Positions 1 through 4,334 of a stretch of 5,842 bases of DNA are shown piece after piece; within the stretch, counting starts at the first letter, position 1; each line of letters starts with the position of its first letter. The DNA comes from an uncultured Clostridia bacterium. Its GTDB lineage: Bacteria; Bacillota; Clostridia; UBA1381. A program made the position numbers and the translations under genes. Under the pieces are notes generated by a model. It ran no database searches. It worked only from the letters and a program-made list of their open reading frames with translations, and was not told where the DNA came from. The DNA lies in NCBI GenBank assembly GCA_934462715.1, contig CAKSIJ010000031.1, positions 1-5,842 of the forward strand, in the 5' to 3' direction.

Positions 1-1385
1 CATGCCGCCTTTGCCGCCGCACTCATACCGGCACCGCCGAAAGCGCTCACAGCCTTTCCGACAGTCAAAGCCGCCACCGCATTGTCCGCCGCCGATGTAA
101 CCGCTCCGTATACAAGCCTTAACGATTCATTGTTTATAGAATTTGTAGAAGCCGCTCTCTCTGCTTCTCTTGCTTCAACGGCAACATATAAAGGGTCGGT
201 AACGTCAACCTTTCCGGTAATGGCGGACTTTGCCATTGCTATACCGCCCATTATTGAAGTCGGGACGTACTCTGCAATGGTTTGCCCTGTGGATTGTATA
301 ATATGGTTTTTGCCTTTTTCCTCTGCCTCGTCTAATCGTTTCTGCCTCCAACGCTTTTTTAAATCATAGTCTATTGCTTTTAAATAGTCCTCTGCCGCTT
401 CTCTGCCCTTTGTGTTATACAAATAAATGTAATTCGTCATTTCGTCACGTGTTGCCGTTTCCGCAGAGTGTTGTATGTTTTTTTGATTTTCACCGCCATA
501 ATATGATTTTGCCGGGAGTCCTTTAAGCTCCGAATTGATTTTAGACGTAAAGTATCTGTATGTCTGATTTCCGCCGACATCTTCGGCATTTACCGCATGC
601 TCCCAATAATCGGAATTGTTTTGCAATCCGCCATACTGTTTTTTTACTTCTTCTGCCTTTTGTCTTAAGTCATTGTCGGTGAGCCATATTCTGTATTGCT
701 GTATCCTTGCGTCCGATTCCGAAAGGTCATTATCAAGAAGCTTCTTTTTATCTGCGGTTACACCGACCCTGTCATACATGAGCTTTGTTCGGCTGTTTTT
801 TAACTCCTTGTTTCTTTGCTCCTCGCTTTGCAAAAGCCGATTAACATCATCAGACGTAAGATTATTCATTCTGTTAAATAATTCATACTGTGAAACCGAA
901 TTGTCGGCCTGTAAAAACTTTCTCGCTTCATCAGCCGCTTTTTTCGTGTCATTTGCTGTCTTTTTTGCTTGCAGCTCCCTGAGCCTGTCGGGGTTTTTGT
1001 TAAGATTGATTTTTTGCCCTGCCGGAGATACCGGAGAAACCGACCTGATCTTATCCGATAAGCTCGCCGCTTTTTTATTCGTATTATCCTCTTTAAACCT
1101 CTGTGCATACCCCGAATTGGGTGAAACGGATTTAATTTTGTCCGTGATGTTAATGTCCTTTTTCGGTGCGGCTTTCACATCGTCAAAACTATGAGAATAC
1201 CCAGATAACGGCGCAATCTCTTTTGTGTCTTTTCTGACATCGACGTTCTTTTTGTTATTGTAAACTTTATCCTTGTAAAATTTCTCGCGTTCCTCGCCTG
1301 TCCGCGCACCGCGTTTTTTCATTTCCTCTTCAATTTTGGCATAATAAGGATTGTCCTTTGATAGTTTTTTTGTAGATGTATCCAT
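1..1385 (-). CDS. Large phage virion-associated protein, C-terminus cut by left window edge
   Basis: An uninterrupted frame runs from an ATG at 1385-1383 to the left edge, giving 461 residues with no stop. The start is supported by AAGGA (1394-1398), eight bases upstream. Residues 1-56 are charged and hydrophilic. Residues 53-126 carry three units spaced 29-30 residues, marked by SGY, SGY and two DKI[KR]SVSP copies. Residues 130-250 are charged and helical, probably coiled coil. Residues 317-345 contain NYIYLYNTKGREAAEDYL, followed by a Lys/Arg-rich stretch. From about 367 the chain becomes rich in Ala, Gly and small hydrophobic residues, ending in GGAGMSAAAKAA. No signal peptide or catalytic motif is visible. 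From memory, uncharacterised Clostridia prophage proteins share the YNT-G-EAA-YL segment and the Ala/Gly region, and are often very long, sometimes with C-terminal enzymatic domains. An internal, ejected or multi-domain virion protein is my inference. Phage-structural context is fairly secure; the function is not. Confidence 0.72.
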   Translation of the reverse strand, partial: MDTSTKKLSKDNPYYAKIEEEMKKRGARTGEEREKFYKDKVYNNKKNVDVRKDTKEIAPLSGYSHSFDDVKAAPKKDINITDKIKSVSPNSGYAQRFKEDNTNKKAASLSDKIRSVSPVSPAGQKINLNKNPDRLRELQAKKTANDTKKAADEARKFLQADNSVSQYELFNRMNNLTSDDVNRLLQSEEQRNKELKNSRTKLMYDRVGVTADKKKLLDNDLSESDARIQQYRIWLTDNDLRQKAEEVKKQYGGLQNNSDYWEHAVNAEDVGGNQTYRYFTSKINSELKGLPAKSYYGGENQKNIQHSAETATRDEMTNYIYLYNTKGREAAEDYLKAIDYDLKKRWRQKRLDEAEEKGKNHIIQSTGQTIAEYVPTSIMGGIAMAKSAITGKVDVTDPLYVAVEAREAERAASTNSINNESLRLVYGAVTSAADNAVAALTVGKAVSAFGGAGMSAAAKAA

Positions 1386-1410
1386 TACATAATTCCTTTC
1401 ATAGTAGTAA

Positions 1411-1438
1411 ATTTTACAATTGACGATTGAATCGTCAA
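1411..1438 (-). promoter_or_regulatory. Possible sigma-A-type promoter for the 1385 gene
   Basis: On the minus strand, TTGACG (1433-1438) and TAAAAT (1411-1416) are separated by 16 bases. That would start RNA near 1404, just ahead of the ribosome site at 1394-1398. The -35 box is one of three TTGAC units in the local repeats, so the match may be a by-product of repeat composition. Read-through from the upstream genes would also explain expression of the 1385 gene. Confidence 0.3.
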
Positions 1439-1456
1439 TCATCAATCGTCAATTGT
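1416..1456 (-). repeat. 15-bp perfect inverted repeat between genes
   Basis: The arms 1416-1430 (ACAATTGACGATTGA) and 1442-1456 are exact reverse complements around an 11-base loop. A competing palindrome, TTGACGATT-G-AATCGTCAA, is nested at 1420-1438, so two mutually exclusive stems can form. The stems are AT-rich and no run of T follows on either strand, so an intrinsic terminator is unlikely. The element fills most of the gap between the stop at 1463 and the start at 1385. An extragenic repeat of host type, or a protein-binding operator, are both possible. Confidence 0.75.
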
Positions 1457-1465
1457 CAATCATCA
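1431..1465. repeat. 14-bp direct repeat (ATYGTCAATCATCA) with 21-base period
   Basis: ATCGTCAATCATCA at 1431-1444 recurs at 1452-1465 as ATTGTCAATCATCA, with one mismatch. The second copy includes the TGA stop codon of the 854-residue gene (1463-1465), so the repeat begins exactly at the end of the coding sequence. It overlaps the inverted repeat. Together they look like a small TTGAC-based repeat family in which direct and inverted copies are interleaved. Confidence 0.75.
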
Positions 1466-4027
1466 CAATGCCGTTCCGCTGTAATACTCATGCGACAGCG
1501 AATAAAGCACAAACCCTCTCCCTTTAATCCTTATTCTGAAATGGTCTGCACGTCTGGGAATAACCGGCAGCACATAACTTTTCTTGCTTCCGGGAGAAAG
1601 TGTTTTGATAACATTCCAAACCCTGCCGCTCTCGTTTTTCTCACTGTCATAGTTAATATCAATCTCCACAGTACCGCCCTGTTCAATAGTAAACCTCAAA
1701 TACAGTTTGGAAACAGCTTTCTTGTCGGGGCTGTCGCAATAGTAGTCCCCGAACTCAATAAAACTTTCCTTTTCCTCCTCCGCTCCGCTGTAGATAACAG
1801 GGTAGGGAAGCTCTCCGGGGTTTACGCAAGAAATCTCATTTCCCGACAGCATAAACAGCCGCCTTTTGTACATCGTGTAGTTTGAAACCTCTTTCTCGTC
1901 CTCAATGCACCACTTGCCGTTTTGCGTGTTAAATACGAATATCTTATATCCGCCCACAGTCTGTGCCGATAAATAATACCTCGTTCCGTCAGTTCCAGCA
2001 ACGCCGTTTTCCAATTGTTCAAAGAAATCTCCCGATATATTGTCCGACATTCCGCCCGAAAACCGTATAACCCCCTCGGGTGATAAATAGAAAGCCTCGT
2101 CCTTTATTATCACAATAGACTTTGCCGACCCCGAAGCCGCTCCCGGCACGTCATACGCCTGCAATGTAAAGTCTGCCGGATTCGATCCGTATACAGTGTA
2201 CACCTTGTTTTCCTTGAAGAATACAGGCTTATCACCCAATGTCACACACCCCGTAAAATCTCCCGAACTGTCAAACGGCTGTATAGACCACGAATTATCG
2301 GCGACCCCTGCCGCTCCTGTCTCGAAATAGTTCCAGTTCCCCGGCGCACCGAACGCCGAACAGTATACCGTCTTGTCATCGCACCCCCAAACGCGGTTGT
2401 TTGCGGCGCATATGTGCGACAGGTCGGGTATTGAATTGTATATCTTGAGCCTTGTGAGATACTGTATACGCGCGTCAATATCATTTAATACATTCGCCGT
2501 AAACACTATGGAAGCGGTCTTAATTTCCTTGATTGTTCCGGTAGCTTTCTGCACTTTGCCATCGTTGTAAGAAAACTCTATGTTAACCGTTTCGCCTGTC
2601 TTGAAATATGTAAGTATCTCTAAATTACTTCTTCCGAATACAATGCTGTCGCTTGTAATATTGTCAATCAGCCACCCGTCCGCCAATTCTCTTTGTGTTA
2701 TCTTCCTATTGGCAAATTCCGTTAAGGTTTTCGCTTTTGTGTTGAAATATGCCTTGTCGGGAAGTATAAACAAAAACGCACCCGTTTCCGCAAACTCTTT
2801 CTTTCCGGGAGTTAGTTTGCCGATGTATTCGTTATCGTAATAAAATCTTCCCTCGCTGTCAACATAATAGAATTTATCCCCCGAACCGATTGCCGAAATC
2901 TCCAAATTTTCATCAATGAAATCAGCTGTTTCAACGGTTGTTTCGGTTGTAACATCATATCCGTCCGGAATATATTCAACGGTGGTTGTTACCACAATCT
3001 CGCCGCTGTCATCGGTTGTTACGGTTCTTGTCTGTGATTCTCTGTATACTGTCGGATCTGTAGTTACCTCCGTCTGTGTGTCGGTGCTGACATATTTGTA
3101 TACCGTAAGCGTAAGATTCGGATAGCTTTGTTTGGGATTGGCACGCGTCCCCTTTGCCCGAAAGCGTATTTCTCCGCTGCTTTTATATCCTGCAAATGTT
3201 ATAATCAAAGGCTCTTTGTAGTCCTCGGGGCAATCACCGGTTAATATTAATTTGTTGTTCAGCACAAAAGACGAAACGCTCAGAGTACCGCTCGGGCTTC
3301 GTGCAACATCAACACTGTCATATCTTGTCCCGTCGCTTGCTATATACTGCTCCTGCAGTGTGCAGCCCTCATATACTTCGGGTTCTTCGTTGTATATAAA
3401 CGTATTTGTCACAACGGTGGTTCTTTTTTTGTATCTCTTTTCCGATGTTATTTTTACGGTTGTTTTCGTGTATGCGTCCGGGTGCGAATCGTTCTTTAAA
3501 AATGCATATGTAACGCTCTCGCTCGTTTGCGAATCGGATTTAACCGTTGTGTTCACCGTTACATCGGTTGTTATCTCTCCGCTCCTTGCAAGTCTTGTTA
3601 CCGTTATTTCAGCGTCATGTGCGATAGGGTCGCTGTTTTGGGTGACCTCCGTAAATGTTCCGGTTGCAAATTTTATCTCGTCATTCGCCCCGCGGTACAC
3701 ATCGGCAATGTATTCGCCCTCGTTTGCTCCGCCCTCTATTTTTATTTTGTCCCCGTTCTTTATCATGCCCGAAAGATTTTTATCAAGCCTTAGTCTGTTC
3801 TCGCCGCTGAAGCTGTAAACATTCCCCTTGTATAAAATAATCTTTGTGTCGGGCTTAACAATGCTTCTCTTTGTTCTGGGAGTGATAAGAGGGAAGATAT
3901 TTGCGGTAATGTTCCTCATATCATAAATATCCCCGTCATTCGCATATAACGAATGTTTGTACCCCCCAAACCTAACTTGTGTCTGCCTTACAATCTCATC
4001 ACTGTATACCATGTGCGGAAATTTCAT
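1463..4027 (-). CDS. Phage structural protein, beta-rich, tail nozzle/hub-like (854 aa)
   Basis: This is a complete gene with an ATG start, TGA stop and a strong doubled Shine-Dalgarno. The N-terminus (residues 20-55) reads FGGYKHSLYANDGDIYDMRN, then a PLITPRTKR motif. I recall similar strings at the start of uncharacterised Clostridia prophage proteins. Residues about 82-375 form a large beta-rich insertion with two Thr/Val-rich stretches (150-210 and 306-367). Conserved-looking core elements follow: GAFLFILPDKAYFNT (416-430), NNRVWGCDDKTVYCSAFG (543-560), KPVFFKENKVYTVYGSNPADF (600-620) and LSPEGVIRFSGG (648-659). These short beta hairpins with Gly/Asp turns suggest propeller blades. The C-terminal 100 residues look like a beta-sandwich, with PRRADHFRIRIKGRG at 824-838. 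There is no signal peptide or membrane helix. A role like the podovirus nozzle (T7 gp12) or P22 gp10 is an architectural inference, not a sequence match. A fibre or other tail component remains possible. Confidence 0.85.
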   Translation of the reverse strand: MKFPHMVYSDEIVRQTQVRFGGYKHSLYANDGDIYDMRNITANIFPLITPRTKRSIVKPDTKIILYKGNVYSFSGENRLRLDKNLSGMIKNGDKIKIEGGANEGEYIADVYRGANDEIKFATGTFTEVTQNSDPIAHDAEITVTRLARSGEITTDVTVNTTVKSDSQTSESVTYAFLKNDSHPDAYTKTTVKITSEKRYKKRTTVVTNTFIYNEEPEVYEGCTLQEQYIASDGTRYDSVDVARSPSGTLSVSSFVLNNKLILTGDCPEDYKEPLIITFAGYKSSGEIRFRAKGTRANPKQSYPNLTLTVYKYVSTDTQTEVTTDPTVYRESQTRTVTTDDSGEIVVTTTVEYIPDGYDVTTETTVETADFIDENLEISAIGSGDKFYYVDSEGRFYYDNEYIGKLTPGKKEFAETGAFLFILPDKAYFNTKAKTLTEFANRKITQRELADGWLIDNITSDSIVFGRSNLEILTYFKTGETVNIEFSYNDGKVQKATGTIKEIKTASIVFTANVLNDIDARIQYLTRLKIYNSIPDLSHICAANNRVWGCDDKTVYCSAFGAPGNWNYFETGAAGVADNSWSIQPFDSSGDFTGCVTLGDKPVFFKENKVYTVYGSNPADFTLQAYDVPGAASGSAKSIVIIKDEAFYLSPEGVIRFSGGMSDNISGDFFEQLENGVAGTDGTRYYLSAQTVGGYKIFVFNTQNGKWCIEDEKEVSNYTMYKRRLFMLSGNEISCVNPGELPYPVIYSGAEEEKESFIEFGDYYCDSPDKKAVSKLYLRFTIEQGGTVEIDINYDSEKNESGRVWNVIKTLSPGSKKSYVLPVIPRRADHFRIRIKGRGFVLYSLSHEYYSGTAL

Positions 4028-4032
4028 AAAAA

Positions 4033-4043
4033 CTCCTCTCCTT
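4033..4043 (-). promoter_or_regulatory. Doubled Shine-Dalgarno of the 854-aa gene
   Basis: On the minus strand AAGGAG (4038-4043) is followed directly by AGGAG (4033-4037), then five T before the ATG at 4027. Either copy can pair with 16S rRNA, the proximal one at near-optimal spacing. It starts two bases after the foot of the 4046-4075 hairpin, so the ribosome site stays unpaired while the leader just upstream is folded. This fits high expression of a virion protein and fixes the start codon. Confidence 0.8.
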
Positions 4044-4045
4044 TC

Positions 4046-4075
4046 GTTCAGCGTGAGGCAAGCCTCACACTGAAC
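4046..4075 (-). repeat. 14-bp hairpin with CUUG loop in the leader of the 854-aa gene
   Basis: The arms GTTCAGCGTGAGGC (4046-4059) and GCCTCACACTGAAC (4062-4075) pair with one non-Watson-Crick position, 4052/4069. In minus-strand RNA this position is a G-U wobble and the apex reads GG-CUUG-CC, the known stable G(CUUG)C tetraloop. In plus-strand RNA it would be a C-A mismatch with a CAAG apex. The fold is therefore best in the sense transcript. No T-run follows, so it is not a standard terminator. Likely roles are an RNA-stabilising or processing leader hairpin, or a host extragenic palindrome. Confidence 0.8.
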
Positions 4076-4078
4076 ACC

Positions 4079-4106
4079 TTTTCACTCTTCACTTTTCACT
4101 CTTCAC
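4079..4106. repeat. Perfect 14-bp tandem duplication made of heptamers (TYTTCAC x4)
   Basis: TTTTCACTCTTCAC occurs twice back to back (4079-4092 and 4093-4106). Each copy is two heptamers, TTTTCAC and TCTTCAC, giving GTGAARA units on the minus strand. The array ends at the base next to the TGA stop codon (4107-4109) of the 73-residue gene. It carries no open frame of its own and looks like slipped-strand or extragenic repeat DNA. No function can be read from it. Confidence 0.85.
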
Positions 4107-4328
4107 TCATTCCACAGTGCTTTTTGCTATAATCTCACCGATTCTCTCATCAATCTGCCTTTTCCCATATTCCGAAAGATTCTCCATACTGATGTCCGAC
4201 AAATCCGCAGACACCGCTCTTATAACCTGACGTATAAGCCGCTCCAGCCTTTCAACTCTCTCGCCCAAATCCTCGCCGCCCAAATCAAGACGTACTCTGT
4301 TTATATTTGTGCTTTTCAAATAAATCAC
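4107..4328 (-). CDS. Small coiled-coil phage protein (73 aa, or 70 aa from an alternative start)
   Basis: This is a complete short frame ending in TGA. Residues 18-45 form an amphipathic helix with Leu/Val/Ile heptads (RVERLERLIRQVIRAV), and a second charged helix covers about residues 46-70, so an oligomeric helical hairpin is likely. There are no Cys, no signal peptide and no enzymatic motif. The gene follows the large Tyr-rich gene with a GTGA overlap, pointing to translational coupling and a shared transcript. From this start the AAGAGG motif abuts the GTG with no spacing. A TTG three codons later (4319-4317) has the motif about nine bases upstream and may be the true start. A chaperone, scaffold or head-tail accessory role is only a guess from size and position. 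That it is a real gene is well supported by its tight packing. Confidence 0.72.
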   Translation of the reverse strand: MIYLKSTNINRVRLDLGGEDLGERVERLERLIRQVIRAVSADLSDISMENLSEYGKRQIDERIGEIIAKSTVE

Positions 4329-4334
4329 CCTCTT
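4317..4334 (-). promoter_or_regulatory. Ribosome site overlapping the upstream stop; start-codon ambiguity
   Basis: The minus strand reads AAGAGGGTGAT at 4334-4324, close to the extended anti-SD complement AAGGAGGTGAT. It contains both the upstream TGA stop (4327-4325) and the candidate GTG start (4328-4326). A GTG start would lie inside its own ribosome site, whereas the TTG at 4319-4317 sits at normal spacing. Termination of the upstream gene would place ribosomes directly over this site. Confidence 0.5.

Noticed and set aside
866..1108. Minus-strand 80-codon frame inside the 1385 gene
   Set aside because: It is an out-of-frame, Arg/Lys-rich shadow of the real gene, which reads through without a break.
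616..1194. Plus-strand open frame of 192 codons
   Set aside because: It lies antisense to the continuous minus-strand gene at 1-1385, has Ser/Phe/Leu/Cys-rich shadow composition, and has no convincing ribosome site.
1416..1456. Intrinsic terminator or CRISPR-like repeats between genes 3 and 4
   Set aside because: The stem is AT-rich with no T-tract. The repeats are short, overlapping and without unique spacers of constant length, so they do not form a CRISPR array.
3252..3818. Plus-strand frame of 188 codons opposite the 854-aa gene
   Set aside because: It mirrors the Thr/Val-rich codons of the sense gene, giving a Val/Ser/Leu-rich pseudo-membrane protein, and has no supporting start context.
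4046..4075. Intrinsic terminator at the GC-rich hairpin
   Set aside because: The hairpin is followed on the minus strand by a purine-rich ribosome site and on the plus strand by ACACCTTTTCAC, so there is no proper T-run after the stem on either strand.
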